From Devosia sp. (GTDB lineage Bacteria > Pseudomonadota > Alphaproteobacteria > Rhizobiales > Devosiaceae), in assembly GCA_011322005.1 (NCBI GenBank), contig DROE01000045.1, positions 1-16,406 on the forward strand: DNA of 16,406 bases. The letters run 5' to 3'. The translations under genes and the position numbers were made by a program. This document shows, piece after piece, positions 1 through 6,062 of the stretch (position 1 is its first letter; every line of letters starts with the position of its first letter). The notes beneath the pieces were generated by a model, which searched no databases, was not told where the DNA came from, and worked only from the letters and a program-made list of their open reading frames with translations.

Positions 1-1
1 A

Positions 2-1189
2 GCCGATCTGGGCGATGTGCTGATCGTCAATTCGTGCGCGGTGACCAGTGAGGCGGTGCGTCAGGCACGCCAGGCCATCCGCAAGGCAAAGCGTGCCCGG
101 CCGGAGCGCAAGATTCTTGTTACCGGGTGCGCGGCACAGACCGAGGCGGAAACATTTGCCGGAATGGAGGAGGTCGATCTGGTCATCGGCAACCATGAAA
201 AGCTGCAGGCGGAAACTTACCAAGATCTGCATTTTGGTGTGTCGGGGGCGCAAAAAATCCAGGTCAATGACATCATGTCGGTGCGGGAAACCGCCAATCA
301 TCTGATCGAAGGTATGGATGGGAGGGCGCGCGCCTTTGTGCAGGTTCAGAACGGCTGCGATCATCGCTGCACATTCTGTATCATCCCGTTCGGGCGGGGT
401 CCCTCGCGCTCAGTGCCAATGGGAAACATTGTCGAACAGATAAAAAAACTTGTCGGCAATGGATATATGGAAGTGGTGCTGACCGGCGTCGACATCACGT
501 CCTATGGTGCCGATCTGCCCGGATCCCCCAGTTTTGGGGCGCTCGTGTTGCAGATATTGCGGCATGTGCCCGATCTCATGCGGTTGCGGATTTCTTCCAT
601 TGACTCGATCGAAGCCGATGATGCGCTGTTTGAAGCCCTGGCGGAGCCACGATTGATGCCCCATTTGCATCTGTCTCTGCAGTCGGGAGACACTACCATC
701 CTGAAGCGCATGAAACGAAGGCATTTGCGAGAAGATACGCTTGCGTTCGTCGCCAAAGCGCGCGCAATTCGCCCGGGTGTGGTTTTTGGTGCTGACATTA
801 TTGCGGGATTTCCTACCGAAACCCAGGAGATGTTTGAACGTTCGCTGAGCATAATTGATGAGGCCGACCTGATTTTTACCCATGTTTTCCCCTATTCACC
901 GCGAAAAGGCACACCGGCGGCGCGCATTCCCAATCAGGTGCCCAAGCGCTTTGTCAAGGAAAGGGCCGCGCTCTTGCGCAGGGCAGGCGCGCTACGGCTC
1001 GAAAAACATCTGGCCAGCCGTGTGGGAAAGTCGGAATTGGTATTGGTCGAAAAAGAAAATATGGGTCGTACAGAGCAGTTTTTGCCCGTCCGGCTGTCGG
1101 GTGTGCGGGCGGGATGCATTGTCAAGGCACAGATTTCTTCGATTGAACAGGGAATGCTTGCGGGCGCGGTTCAGGAGACTGTAGCATGA
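2..1189 (+). CDS. mtaB: tRNA (N6-L-threonylcarbamoyladenosine(37)-C2)-methylthiotransferase MtaB, 5' partial
   Basis: Radical SAM enzyme that adds a methylthio group to t6A at position 37 of ANN-decoding tRNAs, making ms2t6A. The reading frame is open from base 2, so the N-terminus, including the first cluster cysteine, lies outside the window. What remains of the N-terminal UPF0004 domain has the second and third cysteines, in NSCAVT and VTGCAA. The radical SAM CxxxCxxC follows (codons at 356, 368 and 377) within GCDHRCTFCIIPFGRG, a context typical of MtaB rather than MiaB or RimO. A SAM-binding barrel follows (LTGVDITSYG, LSLQSGD, DIIAGFPTE). The last 60 or so residues look like a TRAM RNA-binding domain. 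The stop overlaps the ftsY start by 4 bp (ATGA), indicating translational coupling. No frameshift is visible. Family assignment is firm; the exact tRNA substrate is inferred from the family. Confidence 0.93.
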   Translation, partial: ADLGDVLIVNSCAVTSEAVRQARQAIRKAKRARPERKILVTGCAAQTEAETFAGMEEVDLVIGNHEKLQAETYQDLHFGVSGAQKIQVNDIMSVRETANHLIEGMDGRARAFVQVQNGCDHRCTFCIIPFGRGPSRSVPMGNIVEQIKKLVGNGYMEVVLTGVDITSYGADLPGSPSFGALVLQILRHVPDLMRLRISSIDSIEADDALFEALAEPRLMPHLHLSLQSGDTTILKRMKRRHLREDTLAFVAKARAIRPGVVFGADIIAGFPTETQEMFERSLSIIDEADLIFTHVFPYSPRKGTPAARIPNQVPKRFVKERAALLRRAGALRLEKHLASRVGKSELVLVEKENMGRTEQFLPVRLSGVRAGCIVKAQISSIEQGMLAGAVQETVA

Positions 1190-2460
1190 GCAAAAAGAAA
1201 CCGGGGTTTCTTGGGCGGCTGCTTGGCAAAGGTTCCCTGCCGGAAGAGGAAACCGGCGAGGCAAAAAAAGAACCACCCGCCGAAGCTGGGTTTCATCCTG
1301 AACCGGGCCCACCGGAAACCACGCCGGAATGGGTTGAACGGGCCGAACATGAGCGCCCCGACCCGGTGCCAACACATGTCACGCCCGAAGCGGCAGAGGG
1401 GGAGGAGCATCCCCACCTTTCACCGGCACCCCCCGAAGCGACCTTTGATCCGGTGCAGGAGGCGCCGGAGCCGAAATCCGCCGCGGGTGAAGAGGAGGAG
1501 CCAGAGAAAAAACGCGGCTGGCTGGCGCGGCTGGCTTCGGGCCTCAAGCGCAGTTCGGACCAGCTCAGCGACAATATCGGGGCAGTGTTCACCAAGCGCA
1601 AGCTGGATGCCGACACGCTTGAGGAACTTGAAGATGTGCTCATTCAGGCCGATCTGGGTGTTGATGTAGCCATGAGCATAACCGCGGAGCTTGCCAAAGA
1701 CCGTTTTGACAAGGAGATCTCCACGGGGGAGGTGCGTGCCGTTCTGGCCGCCGAAGTGCAAAAGGTTCTTGAACCCGTGGCGCGCCCTCTTGAGACCGGT
1801 ACCCGCGACAAACCGTTTGTTATCCTGATGGTGGGCGTGAACGGATCGGGCAAAACCACAACCATTGGCAAGCTGGCACAGAAATTTTCCGATGAGGGAA
1901 AAAAAGTGATGCTGGCGGCGGGGGATACGTTTCGCGCTGCGGCTATCGAGCAGCTTCAGATCTGGGGAAAACGCACCGGCGCACCTGTGGTAACCCGACC
2001 GGCGGGTGCGGATGCATCGGGGCTGGCTTTTGATGCGGTCTCAAGAGCAAGGGCCGACAATTGCGATGTGTTGATTATCGACACGGCCGGTCGATTGCAG
2101 AACCGCGACGAGTTGATGGCAGAGCTTGAGAAAATTATTCGGGTTATGAAGAAGGTGGATGAAAGCGCGCCGCATGCCGTGCTGCTGACGCTTGATGCGA
2201 CCACCGGGCAGAACGCTTTGCAGCAGGTGGAAACATTTGGCAGACGCGCCGGTGTCACCGGACTGGTGATGACCAAGCTTGATGGTACCGCGCGGGGCGG
2301 TATACTGGTGGCTATTGCCAGGAAATATGCGCTTCCGGTCCACTTTGTCGGGGTAGGAGAGGGCGTGGACGATCTGGAAGCGTTCACAGCTGTAGATTTT
2401 GCCTCTGCCATTGCTGGAGAGGGTCCGGCACACAGCAGCAAGGATGTAGGGTCGGCATGA
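1186..2460 (+). CDS. ftsY: signal recognition particle receptor FtsY
   Basis: SRP receptor GTPase that docks SRP-ribosome complexes at the inner membrane for co-translational insertion. The 424-residue protein has a variable Pro/Glu-rich N-terminal region (about 1-110) starting with a basic patch (MSKKKPGFLGRLLGK) that could bind lipid, then a second basic stretch (KKRGWLARLASGLKR) leading into the N-domain helical bundle. The NG GTPase domain shows G1 GVNGSGKT (217-224), the DTFRAAAIEQL insertion motif (from 247), G3 DTAGR (299-303), G4 TKLD (363-366) and the closing GVGEGVDDLE motif. All key residues are intact. The ATG sits inside the mtaB stop (ATGA) and its own stop overlaps the yciB start the same way, so it is the middle gene of an operon. 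I saw no 4.5S RNA-like sequence nearby. Confidence 0.97.
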   Translation: MSKKKPGFLGRLLGKGSLPEEETGEAKKEPPAEAGFHPEPGPPETTPEWVERAEHERPDPVPTHVTPEAAEGEEHPHLSPAPPEATFDPVQEAPEPKSAAGEEEEPEKKRGWLARLASGLKRSSDQLSDNIGAVFTKRKLDADTLEELEDVLIQADLGVDVAMSITAELAKDRFDKEISTGEVRAVLAAEVQKVLEPVARPLETGTRDKPFVILMVGVNGSGKTTTIGKLAQKFSDEGKKVMLAAGDTFRAAAIEQLQIWGKRTGAPVVTRPAGADASGLAFDAVSRARADNCDVLIIDTAGRLQNRDELMAELEKIIRVMKKVDESAPHAVLLTLDATTGQNALQQVETFGRRAGVTGLVMTKLDGTARGGILVAIARKYALPVHFVGVGEGVDDLEAFTAVDFASAIAGEGPAHSSKDVGSA

Positions 2461-3053
2461 ACGAACAGAACAAGGAAGAAGAGGTCAACTGGGACGAGGT
2501 CAAGCCTCAATTGCTCAAGCTGGCCCTGGAACTGGGACCGCTGGTGTTGTTCTTTGTCGTCAATGCCCGGGCTGACATTTTTGCCGCAACTGCCTGGTTT
2601 ATGGGAGCTATGGTTCTCTCTCTTTCCCTGTCATGGGTACTGTTGAAACGTGTCGCTGTCATGCCCTTGGTTACCGGAGCTATGGTATTGGTTTTTGGCG
2701 GACTGACGCTTTATCTGCAGGACGACACGTTTATCAAAATGAAGCCGACCATCGTTAACGTTCTGTTCGGTGGAGTATTGTTGGGCGGACTGGTTTTTGG
2801 CCACTCCCTGCTCAAATATGTATTTGGTGAAGTCTACAAATTGCAGGAAAAGGGCTGGTCAATCCTGACCCTGCGCTGGGGTGTGTTCTTTTTCGCGCTG
2901 GCTGTGCTCAACGAAATCGTCTGGCGTAATTTCACTACCGATCAGTGGGTGAGCTTCAAGGTCTGGGGCATCATGCCGATAACAATCGTGTTTTCGATGC
3001 TGCAGATGAAACTGCTGAGCCGGTATGCGCCGGCCGAGGACCCGGCGGAGTAA
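2457..3053 (+). CDS. yciB: inner membrane-spanning protein YciB / septation protein A (IspZ)
   Basis: Multispanning inner-membrane protein of the YciB/IspZ family, linked in other bacteria to septation and envelope synthesis; the molecular function is not settled. The 198 residues contain about five or six hydrophobic segments (near 24-38, 41-60, 66-87, 97-117, 138-155 and 166-185). Family signatures are LELGPLVLFFVVNAR, DDTFIKMKPT and the block NEIVWRNFTTDQWVSFKVWG near the C-terminus. The N-terminus is acidic and cytoplasmic-looking (NEQNKEEEVNWDEVK). The start overlaps the ftsY stop by 4 bp (ATGA), so it is coupled to ftsY. The stop is only 6 bp from the convergent ccmG stop, with no obvious terminator between them. 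Length and motifs match the family, and ftsY-yciB adjacency is common in Hyphomicrobiales. Confidence 0.93.
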   Translation: MNEQNKEEEVNWDEVKPQLLKLALELGPLVLFFVVNARADIFAATAWFMGAMVLSLSLSWVLLKRVAVMPLVTGAMVLVFGGLTLYLQDDTFIKMKPTIVNVLFGGVLLGGLVFGHSLLKYVFGEVYKLQEKGWSILTLRWGVFFFALAVLNEIVWRNFTTDQWVSFKVWGIMPITIVFSMLQMKLLSRYAPAEDPAE

Positions 3054-3059
3054 GATCTC

Positions 3060-3623
3060 TTAGGGGCCGCTCTGTTTTGCCGCTTCAATGGCGGGAAGCA
3101 GGGAGCTTGCGTAACTTGCTTCTGAGAGGGCACCGACAAATTTGTAGGTGATTATGCCCTGAGCGTTGACCACAAAGGTTTCCGGCACGCCGTAAATTCC
3201 CCAGTCTATGGAAACCCGTCCGATATTGTCAGCACCGATGGCATCGTAGGGGTTGCCAAGCTCCTTGAGGAACGAGATGGCGTTTTCAGCGGCATCCTTC
3301 TGATTGATGCCCACTAGAAACAGGCCGGGATCCTCCTCGGCCAGTCTGGTCAGCAGCGGGTGTTCCTGACGGCAGGGAACACACCAGGAAGCCCAGACGT
3401 TCACCACCGAGACGCGGCCCACAAGATCGGCGGTGGAGAACCCGGGAATATCGCCGATCTCCTCTTCAATACCTTCAATGGCGGGAAGTTCAAACTCGGG
3501 GACGGGTTTGTCAATCAGCACCGAGGGCAAAAAGGAAGTGTCGCGGTTTATCTGGGAGGCAAAAATTGCCATGATGACAATGACAAACAGCAGGGGGACA
3601 GAGAGGAACAGGGCGCGTTTCAC
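3060..3623 (-). CDS. ccmG: cytochrome c biogenesis thiol:disulfide interchange protein CcmG/DsbE
   Basis: Membrane-anchored periplasmic thioredoxin-like reductase that keeps apocytochrome c CXXCH thiols reduced for haem attachment. The 187-residue protein has an uncleaved N-terminal anchor (KRALFLSVPLLFVIVIMAIFA), then the linker typical of CcmG (PSVLIDKPVPEFELP), the active-site WCVPC (Cys81 and Cys84) in NVWASWCVPCRQEHP, and the cis-proline loop GVPET. It starts with GTG (3621-3623 on the plus strand reads cac), one base after the ccmD stop. It is the last gene of the ccmABCDG operon and converges on yciB with 6 bp between stop codons. All catalytic residues are present. Confidence 0.96.
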   Translation of the reverse strand: MKRALFLSVPLLFVIVIMAIFASQINRDTSFLPSVLIDKPVPEFELPAIEGIEEEIGDIPGFSTADLVGRVSVVNVWASWCVPCRQEHPLLTRLAEEDPGLFLVGINQKDAAENAISFLKELGNPYDAIGADNIGRVSIDWGIYGVPETFVVNAQGIITYKFVGALSEASYASSLLPAIEAAKQSGP

Positions 3624-3624
3624 G

Positions 3625-3810
3625 TTATTCTTCTTCCCGGGTTGATGTCAGGGCCGACTGGCGGCGGATTCCCAGTTTTTCAAGCTGCTCCAGACGGGAT
3701 TTCTGGCGATGCGCGTTGAACATAGTCCACACGATCAGAAACAGAACAACCAGCGCTGCGCCAAGATAGGAGGAAACGATATAAATCGCGTGGGGCCCCG
3801 GATCAATCAT
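3625..3810 (-). CDS. ccmD: haem exporter protein CcmD
   Basis: Small single-span membrane protein that helps release holo-CcmE from the CcmABC complex. The 61 residues have a short N-terminus ending in an aromatic-rich segment (HAIYIVSSYLGA), one transmembrane helix (about 12-31, SSYLGAALVVLFLIVWTMFN) and a charged, cytoplasmic, helical tail (HRQKSRLEQLEKLGIRRQ). Sequence identity in this family is low, but length, topology and position between ccmC and ccmG are diagnostic. The start overlaps the ccmC stop (ATGA). A purine-rich stretch, GGAACGGG, lies upstream within ccmC and may serve as ribosome binding site. The gap to ccmG is 1 bp. Confidence 0.92.
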   Translation of the reverse strand: MIDPGPHAIYIVSSYLGAALVVLFLIVWTMFNAHRQKSRLEQLEKLGIRRQSALTSTREEE

Positions 3811-4601
3811 GTGCCCGTTCCGGAAGTGCCCCGGTTCTGCGCGCTGACATGACGGCGCTCGAGATTGTTGGCACGGTGGCGCAGAATTTCGGTGCGCATA
3901 CCCACCATATGCAGGGTGAAGAATAGAGCGGTGAAGGCGAGTGTCATAATAAGAAGGGGCGTATAAAGGGAGGCGGGCATCGAAAGGCCGTCAGCCTTGA
4001 TGATAGAGGGCTGGTGCAGGGTGTTCCACCAGTCGACGGAAAACTTGATGATAGGGATGTTAAGGGCGCCCACCAGTGTAAACACGGCGATGATACGGGC
4101 GCCGCGGGGTTGCCCCTCAAAAGTGCGCCACAGCGCCACAATCCCCAGATACATTAAAAAAAGCACCAGAGTTGAAGTCATGCGTCCGTCCCACTCCCAG
4201 AATGTGCCCCAGGTAGGTCGCCCCCACAGGGCACCGGTGAACAGGGCAACAGCAGTGAAGGCGGCACCCAGCGGGGCGGCGGCTTTCATGGAAACGTCGG
4301 CCATGGGATGGCGCCAGACCAGAGTGCCAATGGCTGAAACCGCCATCAGGGCGTAAACCATCTGGCTGAGCCATGCATTGGGTACATGAATATACATGAT
4401 GCGCACGGTTTCACCCATCTGATAGTCGGGGGGTGAATTGAAAAACGCATACCAGAGCCCGATGGCGAACAGGATTGCCGTTGTTGCGATCAAGGGTATG
4501 ATCCAGTCCCGGGACCAGGAAAGGAACACCCCGGGATGGGCGAGGCGGGAAAACCAGTTGGTGGGTGCGCCGGCATCGGTCATGGCAGAGGGTTTATTCA
4601 T
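3807..4601 (-). CDS. ccmC: haem exporter / haem-handling protein CcmC
   Basis: Inner-membrane protein that presents haem to the chaperone CcmE. With the chosen ATG at 4601 the protein is 264 residues with about six membrane helices. The periplasmic haem-handling signature is intact: Trp-rich WGRPTWGTFWEWD (126-138), His72 in MYIHVPNAW and His196 in WWNTLHQPS, the two conserved axial histidine candidates. The open frame extends 17 codons further upstream to 4652, but that adds a Leu/Pro-rich stretch lying entirely inside ccmB. The start at 4601 gives an 8-bp overlap with ccmB (ATGAATAA); a second candidate ATG at 4583 would leave a 10-bp gap. I prefer 4601 because of the weak G-rich stretch ahead of it. 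The stop overlaps ccmD by 4 bp. Confidence 0.95.
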   Translation of the reverse strand: MNKPSAMTDAGAPTNWFSRLAHPGVFLSWSRDWIIPLIATTAILFAIGLWYAFFNSPPDYQMGETVRIMYIHVPNAWLSQMVYALMAVSAIGTLVWRHPMADVSMKAAAPLGAAFTAVALFTGALWGRPTWGTFWEWDGRMTSTLVLFLMYLGIVALWRTFEGQPRGARIIAVFTLVGALNIPIIKFSVDWWNTLHQPSIIKADGLSMPASLYTPLLIMTLAFTALFFTLHMVGMRTEILRHRANNLERRHVSAQNRGTSGTGT

Positions 4602-5259
4602 CTGCCGCCCGCAACGCAAGGGCAATGGCAAAAGGGGCAAAAGCAAAGGCAAGCAGGCTTAAGGCGCCCAGAAACAAGAAAGCGGCACCTGAGCTGCCCG
4701 AGCCGGGGGCTGGCTGGATGGCGCTCACGCCAAATATGAGGATGGGAATGGCCAGCGGTGTGATAAGAACGGGTGCGAGAACACCGCCCCGCTTCAGGGT
4801 GACGGCGATGGCTGCGCCAAAGGCACCAAGGGCAACCAGCGCAGGGGTGCCAAGCGCCAGAGCGGCGATGGTGCGCAAAAGTGTGGGCATATCCATAATC
4901 AACATCACGGCCATAAACGGGGTTGCCAGAATAAGAGGCAACGCGGAAACCAACCAATGCACGATCAGTTTGGCAAAACTAATAGCCTCAAGAGAAATTG
5001 ATGCGTGGCGAAGTGAAGCAAGGGTTCCATCCTCACGGTCGGCGACAAACAGCCTGTCCAGTCCGAGCAGGGCCGAAAGCAGGGCCGCGACCCAGACTAT
5101 TGCTGGGGACAGCTGGGCCAGGGTATCTTTGTCGGGTCCGATTGCGATGGGTATGATCACGCCAACGGAAAGGAAAAAAGCGAGCAGGGTTATGGTGGAA
5201 CCTCCGGCTCTGAAGGCCAGTTTCAGGTCGCGAACGATCATTGCACCAAATGGCTGCAT
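4594..5259 (-). CDS. ccmB: haem exporter ABC permease CcmB
   Basis: Permease subunit working with CcmA (ATPase) and CcmC in the complex that releases haem-loaded CcmE. The 221 residues form six hydrophobic segments, starting with AFRAGGSTITLLAFFLSVGVIIPIAIG. The stretch GLDRLFVADREDGTLASL, with charged residues after the second helix, is the CcmB family signature (EDG-type loop contacting the ATPase). The C-terminus is very alanine-rich (LALRAADE). The start overlaps the ccmA stop by one base (TGATG) and the stop overlaps the ccmC start by 8 bp, so all three are probably translationally coupled. Length is normal for the family. Confidence 0.95.
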   Translation of the reverse strand: MQPFGAMIVRDLKLAFRAGGSTITLLAFFLSVGVIIPIAIGPDKDTLAQLSPAIVWVAALLSALLGLDRLFVADREDGTLASLRHASISLEAISFAKLIVHWLVSALPLILATPFMAVMLIMDMPTLLRTIAALALGTPALVALGAFGAAIAVTLKRGGVLAPVLITPLAIPILIFGVSAIQPAPGSGSSGAAFLFLGALSLLAFAFAPFAIALALRAADE

Positions 5260-5903
5260 CAGACGTTTTCCAGTTCCAGTGTGCGCATCTTGGCGTTCAT
5301 ATCAAGGGCGATGGGGAGGTGGGTCGCCACAATCGCAAGACCACCGGAATTCATATGGCGCGCTATCAGGGCCGCAACCCAGCGGTCGCCCTGCCGGTCC
5401 AGGGCGGAACTTGGTTCGTCCAGCAGCCAGATGGGGCGGGGTGTAACCAATAGACGGGCAAGGGAGAGGCGATGCCGCTGTCCGGCAGAAAGGTGGCCGG
5501 CCTTGTAGGTGCCCAACCCGGCCAGATTTGCCTGTTCCAGCGCGTCGGTGATGCGTGAGTGTTCTCCCCCAGACATGGCGGACCAGAATTGAAGGTTCTC
5601 GGCTAGAGTAAGTTCATTTTTTATGGCGTTCAGGTGGCCAATAAAATGCAACATCTCCAATCTATCGGATTCTGGCAGGTTTGAATCACCTCTGGTCCAG
5701 GAAATATCGCCCCCGGCGGGCAGAATGCCGGCCAGGCACATCAGAAGGCTGGACTTGCCCGAACCGTTAGCTCCCCTGACCATTAGAGCCTCGCCGCCCG
5801 AAACCTGAAAGCCGACGCCGGAGAAGATTGTTCGGTCGCCCCGGCGGCAACTCATGTCGCGGGCATGCAGGTGAATTTTTCCGGGGGAAATGTTATTGCT
5901 CAT
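5259..5903 (-). CDS. ccmA: haem exporter ABC ATP-binding protein CcmA
   Basis: ATPase of the CcmAB(CD) complex, used to release holo-CcmE during c-type cytochrome maturation. The 214 residues contain Walker A GANGSGKS (about 44-51), the signature motif LSAGQ (about 138-142), Walker B IWLLDEP (about 158-164) with catalytic Glu, the D-loop SSALD and the switch His in VATHLP. The short length (no extra domains) is normal for CcmA. It is the promoter-proximal gene of the minus-strand operon. Upstream of the ATG the transcript strand reads ctatccccc, with no Shine-Dalgarno-like purines, so the message may be leaderless or weakly initiated. The next in-frame ATG (codon 17) also lacks a good site. 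Confidence 0.95.
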   Translation of the reverse strand: MSNNISPGKIHLHARDMSCRRGDRTIFSGVGFQVSGGEALMVRGANGSGKSSLLMCLAGILPAGGDISWTRGDSNLPESDRLEMLHFIGHLNAIKNELTLAENLQFWSAMSGGEHSRITDALEQANLAGLGTYKAGHLSAGQRHRLSLARLLVTPRPIWLLDEPSSALDRQGDRWVAALIARHMNSGGLAIVATHLPIALDMNAKMRTLELENV

Positions 5904-5911
5904 GGGGGATA

Positions 5912-5939
5912 GTTATTGAATTGCACCCAAGGCTGGCAA
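5912..5939 (-). promoter_or_regulatory. candidate ccmA operon promoter
   Basis: Read on the minus strand: TTGCCA (plus 5934-5939; 5 of 6 to the sigma-70 -35 consensus), a 16-bp spacer, then AATAAC (plus 5912-5917; 4 of 6 to the -10). The -10 ends only 8 bp before the ccmA ATG, so a transcript from here would be almost leaderless, consistent with the missing ribosome binding site. This is a pattern match by eye only. Confidence 0.3.
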
Positions 5940-5940
5940 G

Positions 5941-5956
5941 GGGCAATTGATTGCCC
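5941..5956. promoter_or_regulatory. 16-bp inverted repeat in the ccmA-acnA divergent region
   Basis: GGGCAATTGATTGCCC: two perfect 6-bp arms around TTGA. It lies in the 159-bp region between the divergent ccmA and acnA starts. On the plus strand it falls exactly between a weak -35-like TGGCAA (5934-5939) and a -10-like TATAAG (5957-5962), a 17-bp spacer, so a bound protein would cover a putative acnA promoter. It does not look like the Irr box or the RirA-type site as I know them. The operator role is inference. The remainder of the region up to the acnA GTG shows no further element I can support. Confidence 0.4.
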
Positions 5957-6062
5957 TATAAGGTGCAGGAATTTTCAGAACGACATCGCACTCGTTCAAC
6001 TCCCACCAGTTCGTCCGGGTTCCAGACAGCAACCCCGGCATCGCAAAACAGGCGGCAATATC

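Noticed and set aside
4602..4652. 17-codon N-terminal extension of ccmC
   Set aside because: Leu/Pro-rich and entirely inside ccmB; the ATG at 4601 gives a normal CcmC length and a short coupling overlap.
5916..6062. 49-codon in-frame 5' extension of acnA from a TTG
   Set aside because: The added residues do not look like aconitase and cross the divergent promoter region. The GTG at 6063 has a good ribosome binding site and puts the cluster cysteines at 435, 501 and 504, as in E. coli AcnA.
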